DNA of 64,000 nt from Xylocopa sonorina. Lineage: Eukaryota; Arthropoda; Insecta; Hymenoptera; Apidae. Where the stretch lies: the NCBI RefSeq assembly GCF_050948175.1, contig NC_135199.1, positions 2,212,001-2,276,000 on the forward strand, given 5' to 3'. Below the pieces are notes generated by a model. It was not told the DNA's origin and searched no databases. It saw only the letters and a program-made list of their open reading frames with translations. A program made the translations under genes and the position numbers. This document shows positions 1 through 11,700 of this stretch, piece after piece; the stretch's first letter is position 1; each line of letters starts with the position of its first letter.

Positions 1-28
1 GGCTTGGAAAAAATAGATTATAGACCTC

Positions 29-33
<5 letters not shown>

Positions 34-69
<36 letters not shown>
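34..69. repeat. CT microsatellite
   Basis: About 18 CT units. A TTCTATTCTAG sequence follows at 80-90, but every frame after it hits a stop within about 50 nt, so this is not treated as a splice acceptor. Confidence 0.95.
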
Positions 70-72
<3 letters not shown>

Positions 73-2196
73 TGCCTGTTTCTATTCTAGGATCGACCAC
101 AGGATTCCGGCGTAATTACAAGCGTCTCTGACCGCTGAAATTAGAAGGTGATAATCACATGTCGTATCGGGACATCGTAAATCGATCGATTCCGATCTCA
201 CCTTCCTTCGACTCGTGTTATCTCACGGTTAACCCGCTTCTTTTGGATATCTCGGGTTTATCGATGAATCTCTTCCTGTATACTTGGATATTGTTCCAAA
301 TTGATGTGTGTGTGTGTGTGTGCGAGTGCGCGCGCGTCTCTTCTTCTTTAGCATAAATCGATGATATTTCTTTCAGGTTAACGATAAAGCGATGGTTTAC
401 GAGGACGTTGGTAGTAGGACGTTCACGCGCACAATATATATTTCATTTCTCGATACAAGGTTCCGTCGAATCAATCGCCAAATGTTCGCCGTACCACCTA
501 CTTGTTTTACGATTTGCGCGCATAATTGATGCAGCTTTTTCTCCATATATTTTCATTCGTGACACAAGTCGGTAGCATAATTCACGATCGAACAGGGCAA
601 ATGAAAGCGATAGAACACATCGCCTGTGTTTTTTCCATCCCGTATAATGGACTGCGTTTCTAATACAATACCGTTATCGTATTGTCTCGCGAAATTTCAA
701 TTCATCGATTAATCCACCCATCCACCCACTGCGAAACGCTGAACCAACGAACCAGAACCTATTGCGTTTCACTTTCCTCCACCTCCACAGAAACCCACGT
801 CGTTCGTAATATAAAAATGTCCGTTTAACCCTAATACCGCAGACAAAACAAATTGCAGTCCTTTTTGCAGCAATTTTAACCCCGCGTGGCGTGATCGACC
901 ATTATTCAATTCGATAACGTTGAACAACTCTGAACAAATTTACAACCCCATTCGGATCCTTTTCTGCGTTACGATATCGTCGTGACCGTTCGTCGTTTTC
1001 TCGAGCCTAAGTCACCCTCTTATCGTTTAATTAACGCTTAGAATGACAATTTATTCGCGGATAGCCGCGAATACGTTTTATACACGCACGAGCCACGCGC
1101 ATATATGGTAGAATCCGCGTGTCCCTTCGGTAACTCAACGTGTCGTCAGACTCGAAGGGGAAATGGCGGGATATCAGTCGCGTCCTCGCGGCCGCGCGGA
1201 TCGGTCACGCGCCTCGACGCGCCGTTAATGACCTGCAACGTTAACGAACGACAACCCCTTTAATTGATTCCCCGCGTCGTTTCACGCGCTGCGGACCGAT
1301 TCGCCGCCGGTAACGACGTCCGACGTGTCACCTCGCCTCCCGGGCCGATTATCGAGATCGGACATCAGCGAGGGGAGACTCTTCTTCCTTTTCTGTATCT
1401 TACGCGTCAGACGAGCTGGCCTCTCTCTCAGCCGAGCACGACGCTCAAACTGCTTTCTACACTGTTTTTTAACCTCTTTTACCAGTACTACGCTCTTTTT
1501 CTCCTCCTCAATTGATTCCGAATGGTATAATATAGTATTATATTATTTAGATATAATTGGGGAAACGCGTGATTCGATGTAGCGGTGGTCCACTAGACGT
1601 AAATCGTTCATGGACGGTTCATAGACGACCGCGAACGTGCGAGAACGTGCAACATTTGAATATCCGTCCAATTGAATCGATCCATTTGATCGATCGATCG
1701 CATACGCGTTGGTCCCTCTACTAGCTTGGACGATGGAAACCCGATGGAACGGAGGCAGCTGGTGGTTATCTCTTGGTTAGGCTGAAAAACTGTTCGTAAA
1801 CACTTGGTTGGTCTACTTGGCTGATCAGCCAACCAAGTAGCTGATTAAGTCTACCGCATCTCGACGCACTAAACAAGCATTATTGACGCCCGGATTGAAA
1901 CGAGACACGCTTTGATGCCCGCTTAACAGTTTACTATCTAAAGCGTCTACGAGGATATGCCCATAAAACGGACTTTCTCATTTTAAACGGCCGATTTGCT
2001 TCCGTCTTTATCAATGGATTTATTGACTTGCCAATTATCGCGAGCGAAGTGTTGAGAACTCGTTGTGAGGTCTTGGTGCTCCTATCGGTGTTCTATACAA
2101 CTTTTATGGATAGGTATCAAGCATAAGAGAAAGTCGAGGACTGGAAAGTAATTTATTCGTCCCGTCATCCCGTCTAATTGATTGTTTGCGACCGTT

Positions 2197-2321
<125 letters not shown>

Positions 2322-4673
2322 CGATTACGAGAGTTGCAAAATATTTGCATTCCATGAAGGGAATGATAACTGTTTTCAAGGTTGGAAAAGGGGGGAAATT
2401 TACCCTCTGACCCGAGTAGTATAATAAGTGTGCCACTATCGATATATTCGATATTCGAGATAATATAAAATTATAGGAATTTCGTACGATTAAGTTTGAT
2501 AAGACGCTTTGCCGTGACCAAACAGACTCGATTTCTAGAAGAATCGAGACCCATTTCTGCTTTATCTCATAACATAGACCTCGTGCTCTCCTATTCCCCT
2601 CGTAGTTTCCTACTGTCCTTTTCTGTTTTGTTCGCGACAAAGTAGCGTTTGAAAATTTCTTTTTCGTTCCGTTCCGTAGCTTCGCCGGGAACTTGAATAA
2701 ATGCGCGTAGAAATTAAAGACGAATGTCTTTCGCCCCTCCAAAGTGACTCATTAAATAAATGGAAACACTTTGGTCGCGAGAGGATAAATGGATAAAAGG
2801 ACAATAAATCATCGCGGAATTAATCGCGATGCGATACGCGTCGTGTTAATCGATTGAAACGCGTCAATGACGCTCTTCCCAGACGCGACATCTCGCTTTT
2901 CCCCGGTTAGACCGATAAATTTCGCACAAGAACCGTACGCGCGGGCATTAGACGCGGTTATTTATGTCGGCACGGGTATTTGACACTTTAATACGGGGTT
3001 GCCACCCATCCCGCGATGGTGTATGATATCGCATTACGCTTCGGACCTGTGCTCTACATACCGGCCTAACATACTGCCAAGCAAATAATAGTACGATAAA
3101 AATCTATTTATTTTTGGAATCTTTCATATGTCGCGTAGCTGGTAAATTTCTGACAAGACAATTACACTACTCGGTAGAAATGGTATATATTTTTCGTAGG
3201 AACAGGCGACGATTCCACTTGGAATCGTTCTTCTGCTAGAGGAATAATTTAATCCGAAGAGATTGCGAAGAGAAAACAAAAATGATAATTGGACAGGACT
3301 TCTCGCGTCGCGGCGAGCTGAAAAGCAACGATGATTAACTGCTCGGTGTCAATATAATGGCACGGTAACAACACGCAATAGTATAATTACGAGAAAATAA
3401 AGTGGGATTTAGAAAACCTATATATAGGCAGCCGAGTATGCAGTTCTCGATTCCCGTAGCGCTATAAAGGATTAAGATTGGCTACCGTCGGCAACGAGAG
3501 CAAAGTGCTCGTCGTCACCGTTCAGGGTGAAAATTCGTAAAAATGACGCGAGCTATCCGCACTGTAATTTTAATAATGACAGGCCGCTTTGCCCGGCTAT
3601 AGGGCATCTGAATTTCAAGCGCGGACCGTTCCACGTAAACATGGATAGTGTGTAAAAATTGGTATTTTTACAAATAAAATATGCGCGCCTTCAACGAAAC
3701 ATTCGCTGATCTTGTAATTGGCATTGTAAATGAAATTATGTGTTTATTATATCGATTAAACTGGCTGCATTATTATTTCTCTGCTTCTTTTTTTTTTTTT
3801 TTTTTTTTTTTTCTCTCTTAAACTTTTTGCATTCCATAAATAATGATTTATAAATATTCTAAAAATAGGCTGTCTCATGAATATTTTACGGAATCATACC
3901 CATTTAAATATGGTTGCGGAGTTCAAAGAGACAAAATTCTGAACTAAGAATTCGATAAATTCGATAAATTCTAAACTAGGATCGATTCGTACGAAAACGT
4001 GATCAATTGTTAAATACTTTGCGGCGCAACTCCGAATAGAAACTTTGGGAATTTCGTTTGCTCTATTTTCCACGATCGCCTGGTACGCGCACGTATACGT
4101 ATACGTATAAATAATTCCGAGAAATCTGTTATCGAGTCATCGGTTTGCACACTTTTTCATCTACATATCTATTTGACGGATCCGCGAGGGTAATTCAGGT
4201 TTTGTAACGTCCGCGTCCGTCAAATTTCCAAGTATCACGTCCGACAGCATCAATCCTGGTCAGGCTTGGCGTCAATAATACCCGTAACTGCGTCGAGCCA
4301 TCAATAATCCCGTTTATACGAACCACGGACAGCGATCCCGGTGATTTTTCTCGCAACAAGTGCGCGGATCGCGCGGTCTTAATGACGGTCTTGAACAAGG
4401 GACGCCCATGATCGCCGATTTCTCGAGGTGACGAGCAATAAAGCAGTACTTTAATTTCTACCCGGAACCCGGATCGTGATTAAGGTAGCCGCTACGATCC
4501 TGGCGAAAGTGCTGCCCTTTTCCTTTTTTTTTTTTTTTCTTTTAATCACTTGAAACGCGTGAAAAACGTAAAATACGCGGAACGTTGCGTTTACGAGGTA
4601 CGCGGGAATATTTCACTTTTTAAATAACAACCTATATTTTATACGGACTTTAATTGCTGTCAGTTGTTTGCGT

Positions 4674-4711
<38 letters not shown>
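4674..4711. repeat. GA microsatellite
   Basis: GA units with a single AAA interruption near 4688-4690. Confidence 0.9.
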
Positions 4712-7288
4712 TCGACGACAACTTTGTCGACGATTATGCCATTTTTTGAGTCGCGAATGATTACCAGAACACGTTTCCGTATGCACGGGGGGAGAAACGA
4801 AAATGCGAAAAGGGTGGAAGTAAGGTGGCCGGCTTAATATTTGCCATTTGAACGAAGAAAACGAAGAACCTAGCCGACGAAGATAAAATTAAATAACAGA
4901 ATAACAGAAGGGTAAGCGTTTAGAAATAAAGTATTCAAGGCGCACGGGAAATTATAGTTGTATGATTAGTTAAGAATTTCAATTGGGTCACATCGGATCT
5001 GGTTCTCTCGTATCTCGTTCTCTTTTACCCTCGGCCACGTTGCGGTTCTCCGTTACTCGTACGTGAACTCGATTGTAATTACAAATATTGAATAGTGATA
5101 GCGAAGTGTTTGTTTACGTTGTGTTAATGCGAGCAGAGGCTCGTACTTTATGCTAATTAAGTATCGACGGATCAACTTACCACGGTGGTTAATAACAGGC
5201 TCTGGCGACGGACTTTTTAATTATACATCTTTCTTCCCAGCGCGTCTGATATGCCGATCAATGCCAGACCATTCAATTCATTTAGTCGTTTGTTTATTTA
5301 TTTAGACGCGTGATTTTTCGAATCGATTCGCAGCGAATTAAGCGACGAGCACAAAGTGAAGTCCACTCTTTCACGAGAGCAGCACGAGACGTCGGTTCGC
5401 ATTTAACAAATTACTGACGCGTGACACCGTTCCGTTCCGTCTGGTCCGTGTTTCACACGTCTCCTCGGTCATCTGCTGAATTTCATTTAAACCGTCGGAT
5501 TACCCTCTTTCTCCACCAGGATGCATCACACCACGGTGGCGAGCGCGAAAAATCAGTGGTTCGTTTCATAGCGCGCACACGAAGCGACAGAAGATTATTA
5601 TTGGGATTAACCACGGCGTCTGCGGCGTCCCGGTGTTAACAAGTTACCGCGAAATTTACAAGCCCCAGGTGTCGCGGTGCCACGGCGTGATCACGTTATG
5701 CGTTTCCGATCGCGTGTCTAATCGTGACGGCAGCAGCAACGTGTCCACCTTGAACGAGTCGGGAGATAGGAAAAACCATCACTTCGTTCCACCGTTTCTA
5801 CAAATAAATCTACCCCTAATTTAAAATAGTAAATATTTCCATTCAGAGTATGATAACGTGTTCTACTACGAATCGAAGTAGCATCTTTTATGCATGTTAC
5901 AATATATATTCTCGGAATTAAAAACTATTAAGGCTATATAAACTACCATAAAAGCTATATATTACAAAATACGCATAACATTATTACTATCGCGGTTCGA
6001 ATGCTGTTCGAAATAGTTTCTTCGATAGAATGTCAGACGATTTTTACCGAGAATAGGAGCGTAGAATTATGCGAGTTGCAATGAAGTATTAAATTGCATT
6101 TAAACTAAATAAATTTTAGCAAACATGCTTCACGTTCCAAGGCATCGACGCCTGGGTAAATTAACGATACGTATATCGCGTACGGCTGTTTCGTTTCTTC
6201 GATCCGTTTCCGCTTTTCATTCGCTGGAAGATACGATCCCGACATCGGCGTCCCTATAACAGTATTTTCCTTTTAATAGCGTGGCAAGGGTCCCTCCCGG
6301 TAAAAGTAACTCTCGTGAACGTATATTTAAACTAGCATGAAAACCGACAGTCTCGTTACAACTACTCGAACCCGACTCGGTGTTTGATTGTTCTTCTTCG
6401 TTTTGGTTTATTCTATTCATTTAGGTGGCATCCTTGTTCACGCCTCGGTTAATTTACGACTCGGCCGTGTTTCCTCCATCGATTAGGTCCCAGTTTCAAA
6501 TCTGCATCTCAAATTTCCCACGTGGCATCGGTCATCGAGTATTGTAACGATTTTCCACAATCGTGTGCTTAAATTCACTTCCTAGTTACCAGAGAAAAAT
6601 AACCTACTTACTTTCCCCTCGAATTTAATTCTACGTTCGGTACGGACCAGACCTCAGACTTCGTTCCTTGATCGATCTTTAATTGAATCACCGATGCCAC
6701 GAACAGTATCATTACGATTATTTTTAACCGGGCATCCGTGGATTAATAACTACCGACAGCGTAACGTGTAGCAAATGTAATGGCTAAACGTGCGCGGAGA
6801 AACGAATGAAGCGACAGCTATTACTTACATCGGGACGTATCTTTGCGATGTTATCGATAATTAGCGAGCCGAGTATTCGAGTGGCTTTTCAGCTGCCTGC
6901 TACGTTCGATTACACACCGACTTTAGTGCTTCTCGATTCTTATAACCGGTACCTTTAAATCGAGCCACTGCTGGCCGAGATTCACTGGAAAATTGTTAAG
7001 AGCGCGGAGCTTTGTATTATATTTGCACGCGCCAGATATATTGGAATAATTCTGTCTGATTGCTCGAGGGCACGTTCGTACTTGTACGTGTTTACCATGC
7101 GGAAAATACTCCTAGAAACTTGAGTTTTGTCAAAACGACTACGTTACCATATACCTACCGTAACATTAATTACTCGTAAAAATGACGAACCCTCGAGCAA
7201 CCAGAGTTAATTTCGAATCGCGCAGCAAAGCATAATGGCCAGTTTACTCACCGTAATTAATCCTTCCGTTGTTTCTTCCCTTTTCCAG

Positions 7289-7392
7289 CGATATTTCAAC
7301 GAATGTCCGTGGCCAGGGGTCAGCTGAGGATTCAAGGTGTCGCGACCTGCCTGTACCTGTGCATGGATTCCTGTGGTCTTCTTTACGGCTCG
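7289..7392 (+). CDS. bnl: FGF (branchless-like) middle coding exon, 104 bp
   Basis: The exon encodes the middle of a fibroblast growth factor beta-trefoil. It reads through MSVARGQLRIQGV and LYLCMDSCGLLYGS, matching the FGF pattern of 'G-x-[VI]-x-I-x-G-V ... YL-x-M-x-x-x-G-x-LYGS'. The acceptor is TTTTCCAG at 7281-7288 and the donor is GTAAGT at 7393. The first two bases (CG) complete a codon begun in an exon outside the window, and the exon ends on a codon boundary (TCG). Its 104-bp length equals that of the middle coding exon in vertebrate FGFs such as FGF1, which supports an ancient exon. FGFs are secreted ligands of receptor tyrosine kinases; insect branchless activates breathless in tracheal branching. 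Oddity: there are three cysteines within about ten residues (CLYLCMDSC), where most FGFs have alanine/glycine and a charged residue. The family call is firm; the bnl assignment is less so. Confidence 0.87.
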
Positions 7393-7429
7393 GTAAGTCA
7401 AGCTATTTCACGAAAATGAAATGAAACGA

Positions 7430-7490
7430 GAAGAAAAGAAAAGAAAAGAAAAGAAAAGAAAAGAAAGGAAAAGAAAAGAAAGGAAAAAGG
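7430..7490. repeat. AAAAG pentanucleotide tract
   Basis: An imperfect AAAAG/AAAGG array beginning 37 bp after the donor of the FGF middle exon. The Lys/Arg-rich and Phe/Ser-rich frames across it are repeat artefacts. Confidence 0.9.
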
Positions 7491-8213
7491 TTGCTCTTCC
7501 TTTGGATAAAATCACCTCGCGGTATGCCCTCCGGACAGGCGTCCTCAGGGGGCATTCCTCGATGGGGAAAATTGAGCAGCCAAGTGCCACGCGACGCTCA
7601 CCGCTTCTATCCGCCTCTTCTTATATCACGATACGCTATCGCGGCTATCTAAATTACAGAAATGCAGCTGAGAAAGGGGAATCGAATGGGCCACACGAGC
7701 TGGCTTTTAAACTATTATACGGATGATCCAGTAAGTGATTTCGTTTTAATGAGCACGGCCGCTCGGTTAGAACAGGCAGTTCGTAAACCTATGCAGCGAG
7801 CAGATTTCGTGGGAGCTTGTTAGGTCTTCTTGCGGGATTTTCCTCCGAGTTCTTTCGAAACGATAGAAATTTACAATACTCCGTTGATTCTCGAATACAA
7901 GTTTCTTAATGCGAAGACATTTAAGTAATTTCGCGTAATTAATTTCAGCCTTGTGCCGATTTTGCTCGAGCATCGTATCGAAACCGTACCAAATCGAAAA
8001 AGATTGTCCTTAAAGATTCTCGTTCGTCTCGCGTGGAGACATAAAATAAATCAAAGTTCCATTACCTCAGAAAATCCGATCGCGCGAATTTCTGGGTGAG
8101 AGAACAAATATCGTCAACGTTTCCGAGGTTTAATTAAAGCTGATGACGTTTGATCGAAATACAAGAACGGCTGTGCGAGCCAGTGAAACAGGTTTAACCC
8201 TTAACTACTATCG

Positions 8214-8238
8214 TTCTCTCTCTCTCTCTCTCTCTCTC
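8214..8238. repeat. CT microsatellite
   Basis: About 12 CT units, followed by a C/T-rich stretch, 310 bp left of the piggyBac-type element. Confidence 0.9.
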
Positions 8239-8566
8239 CCTTTTTTTCACCGCGACGCCGTAACTAGTACCAAATAAAAGGAACGCGTTCCAGCTTGGGT
8301 TGATACACTCTTAGCTGTTTACCATTTCACTGGAGCGTACGTTTAACAGCCGATTAATTTTGTTACTTGCGCAATTGTAGCCTTGCGCGGCCTCATCCGT
8401 GTAACAGAGAAATTAGAATTTGTTACTCCATTTCGCGTTAAACATTAATTAACAGTGTTACATACAATTCTAATTATTGTTATCAACGGGGAAAGGTTGT
8501 TTAAAATGAAAGGATACAATCGATAATCGTTTTCGAGTTACCTTCGATTAACACGTTCACGCCGGG

Positions 8567-8672
8567 GTGACCCACCGGTGGGTCACATTTGACTGTTCCG
8601 TGGGGCGGCGTGACCCACCGGTGGGTCACACTTGACTGCTCCGTGGGGCGGCGTGACCCACTTGTGGGTCAC
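8567..8672. repeat. 43-bp tandem array of 20-bp palindromes inside the piggyBac-type element
   Basis: Copies start at 8567, 8610 and 8653. The first two begin with the perfect palindrome GTGACCCACCGGTGGGTCAC. The third has TT in place of CG at the centre (GTGACCCACTTGTGGGTCAC), and the array ends there. The 23-bp spacers are nearly identical (TTGACTGYTCCGTGGGGCGG core). A related GTGGGGCGG motif lies on the minus strand near the other end (about 8840-8850). Placement just inside the inverted repeat suggests subterminal transposase-binding sites (inference). Confidence 0.9.
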
Positions 8673-8727
8673 GCGTTTTCAGAAAATTAGTCGATTCTTC
8701 AGAGGAACCACTTTCCTCCAGATCCAT
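8626..8727 (-). pseudogene. Transposase N-terminal remnant (piggyBac-like)
   Basis: The frame begins ATG at 8727 on the minus strand and reads MDLEESGSSEESTNFL, an acidic Ser/Glu-rich start like that of many piggyBac transposases. It then enters the palindrome array (RDPQVGHAAP) and stops at TGA (8628-8626) after 33 codons. The start is 194 nt from the element's right end, a plausible 5' leader. No catalytic DDD domain remains. The similarity is compositional and contextual rather than a long alignment, so the call leans on the TTAA and the inverted repeats. Confidence 0.5.
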
Positions 8728-11700
8728 TTTATCTATTATTTATGAGGGCAAAAATTCAAAAAGTATTCTAACCACCTCTGTAGAAGAAAAGATAATTTTA
8801 CCTTCGCAATAAGCGTTTTCAAACTCGCAACGATATTGCCCCGCCCCACGAAGCGTAACACATGATAAGATAGTCCCGCCTCACGCGGAGAAACGTAGAT
8901 TTTCGCCACGGCGTGAACGTGTTGAACACGTCGCGTAGATGGAACGCGGTGCGAAATAAAATGAAAGTGGACAGATGATTGGTTCTTAGCTGGTTCTCGT
9001 TAAGCATCGGCATTTTCATGAAATCTATCCGGTACGCTTCGAGAGGGTACGGAAGGGTGTCGGAAGGGCAGACATCGAATAGAGTCGTATCGTGCATCTG
9101 GCCTTCTCGGAATGTTGCATGCCATCGCGAACTCGCGGATTTGTTGCTCGGACGGTTCGCGGTGTACTTACCTGATCACTTAGAGAACTGGCCAATCTTC
9201 GATGCGAGGCTAATGCCTTTGCCAGGCTGTTATATAGACGATAGCGGAGCGTGCAATTACAGGCTTCGTTGCTTCGACACGGAATACATGCCTCGGGTGG
9301 GAGAATTCTGGCATTGTTATCATTAAGAGAAAGTGACAAAACTAAATTCGCGGATGTCCAATTTACATACTCGAATAGTGCGGCAAAGTTCCACTGCGGA
9401 GCCGAGATCAGTGTATCCGATAACTAATCTACATAACACGGGCAGCTAGGCGAACATTTCATTGCCGGCGCTACGCGACTGGTTACAGATTAACGTTCTC
9501 CTTAGTCGAGCTGTAATTTCTGCATCGCGTCCGTGTTCGAGCGCGGCCGTTATTTTCGATCGTTTCCGTGATTCAAAAGCGAATTAACGTCAATCGGTCT
9601 CTGCTGTGAGCGGAAGCATTCGCCGATTAATCATTAATTGGGTTACGCAGCGTCTGACAGTTCCATCGAACTGCTGTGGCAGCAGGAAACGTTCCGATAG
9701 AGTATTCTCCGAACCGTAGAAATTCCGTTGAGCAACGGTTTGATAGATGCGAACTCGCTGTTCGCGAAATAACTAATTATTTCAAATTTATTCAGAAGGC
9801 AACAATATCGTCGGGATGTTTACGCCGGACGAACGCTGGGCGCGGCAACATTTCACGCGCGACACTCGAGGAAAAGATATGGGACGCGTGATATGGGAGC
9901 TAGAACGACGGACCGCGAACGCGTCGAGATCCATATCTGTTCCCGTGAATTTATCCGACTACCTAGTCGGTCGAGTTGCCCGATGGAATGCAATTTAACG
10001 CTTTCATCGATATAGGAATGTGCGGGAACGTGCGGATCAGCCTGACACCCGGTAATACAAAGATGAAGGGACCCTCGACCGAGGTGGCCGTAAACTTTTT
10101 CATTCAAAAATAGCCGAACAAATAAATATATTTTAGATTTCTGCGGGGAAGACGCTACCGCACGCGTTTCAGATTCGAAAAGAAATTTCGTTCGAAACTA
10201 ATTCGACGCGAACAGAGATCAGCTGAACAGTAGTTTAGTTACGAGACCATTCAGCCCGCATTCCTTTCCTACCGCCGTCCTGCTGTGTACTTGTCCTGAT
10301 GTTAATAACAACGTCGAACCAACGAGAACATCTCACTCGATCAATCTCTGTCTCTGTCGTTGAGGCGATTGCTCCATTCTTGGACATGTTCGCTTTTCCA
10401 AGCAGCTAAAGTATCGTGTCATAATAACAGGCCCGACGCCTCGTAATTTCATGATAATAAGTCCAGAAAAGTTGACTGCCGTCATATTGATCGGATCCAC
10501 TGTGAAATTCTATGTTAATTACAAGCATTTCGCGTGTAGTATAGCCGCATCGCATCCTCGCGTTCCGATCAAATTAATCAGAGACTAAGAAAAATCGTGA
10601 CACCGCTCTTGATCATAAATTATAGTTATTAAGCGATGACGGTAGCCAAATGTCTGTTAAAGGAGGTTTCGGTTCAACGGTACGTGACCAGGGGCTCGAT
10701 GAACGAGTATATAGGCGAAAATTTCTCTTATTACCTTCCGCTTATTTCTTCGTGTCTCCTTGTAATTGATTAATTCTATACTAATTAGCGCAGATAGCTG
10801 ATAAGTGGAACGCTCCGAAATATTATATTCGGAGGTATCCGAGAATGGTTTCTCTCGAAACCACTTACAGGCCACTAATGTCTTTCATCATCCTGCTACA
10901 TTAAATTAACACCAAATTAGGGCGTCCTATAATTTCCCCTAATATTCTACGGGACGGTAACTCAGAGACTGACTGGCGATAAACTATAATAGAAAGCAAC
11001 GTCCGTCCCGAATGATATTCATAATAACAACACCACCGCGGGAATCGAGAATACACGCGTACGCGGGTTGAAATATGAAATTATAGCTCTCCCTTGTTGG
11101 GTCGATTTAAGGTCCTCGGGGCGCCTATAAATAGCAATTATCTCAATCTCGGAACGTGTGAATCGCTCAATTAAAGGTGAAACCTTCGCGTGCAGAGGAC
11201 GCGACACGAATCGATCGAACGGCCGTATATCGATACGCGTTTCGAGGATTAAATAGATTTAATAGTAGTTATAATAAATTCACCCGTGATAATCGCGAGC
11301 GTGTTCCCTCGTAGCGCCTCCATCGAGAGGAGCGGTGGCACGAGAGTTGAAGGGGGCCGAGCGTGAAATTTCTGGCGTAATTACCACCGCCTCTCCCACA
11401 GAGGAAAGCACATAATTATACTTTCGTTTGAGAAGGAGCGGCGCCCTCGGAGGGATACGCCGAACACCGCCTCTGGAGTTGTTGGTACGCGATCACGAAA
11501 CACCGCCCGGTGCCCCTTGCTCCGATGTGGTTAAAGGCCCATTTACAGCGTAGAGACCGTATAGCGACAATTTCCTGACTATCCAAACGTTATTCACTTG
11601 TTCTATTTCTTTTATTTCATTCATACGCAGCGCCTCATTTTTATTCTATCCGCAGCGCTTCTTTTTAGCGTTACGATTTAGCTGTAAAGTAGTTCGAGCT

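Larger units (their letters stand above)
8548..8925. mobile_element. piggyBac-type non-autonomous element (MITE-like), 370 bp
   Basis: The terminal inverted repeats are perfect over 13 bp: CACGTTCACGCCG at 8552-8564 and its reverse complement at 8909-8921. The left end is preceded by TTAA (8548-8551) and the right end followed by TTGA (8922-8925), a one-base decay of the TTAA duplication that defines the piggyBac superfamily. Inside the left end are three copies of a 43-bp unit carrying a 20-bp palindrome. Near the middle, on the minus strand, starts a short transposase-like frame (8727-8626). The right end is therefore the original 5' end of the parent element. The structure is that of an internally deleted derivative. 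Whether more copies exist cannot be judged from one window. Confidence 0.75.

Noticed and set aside
80..150. Pyrimidine tract plus TTCTATTCTAG followed by GATCGACC and a later AAGGTGATAA, resembling a small exon
   Set aside because: All three frames contain stops within the presumed exon, and nothing in it resembles the missing FGF first exon.
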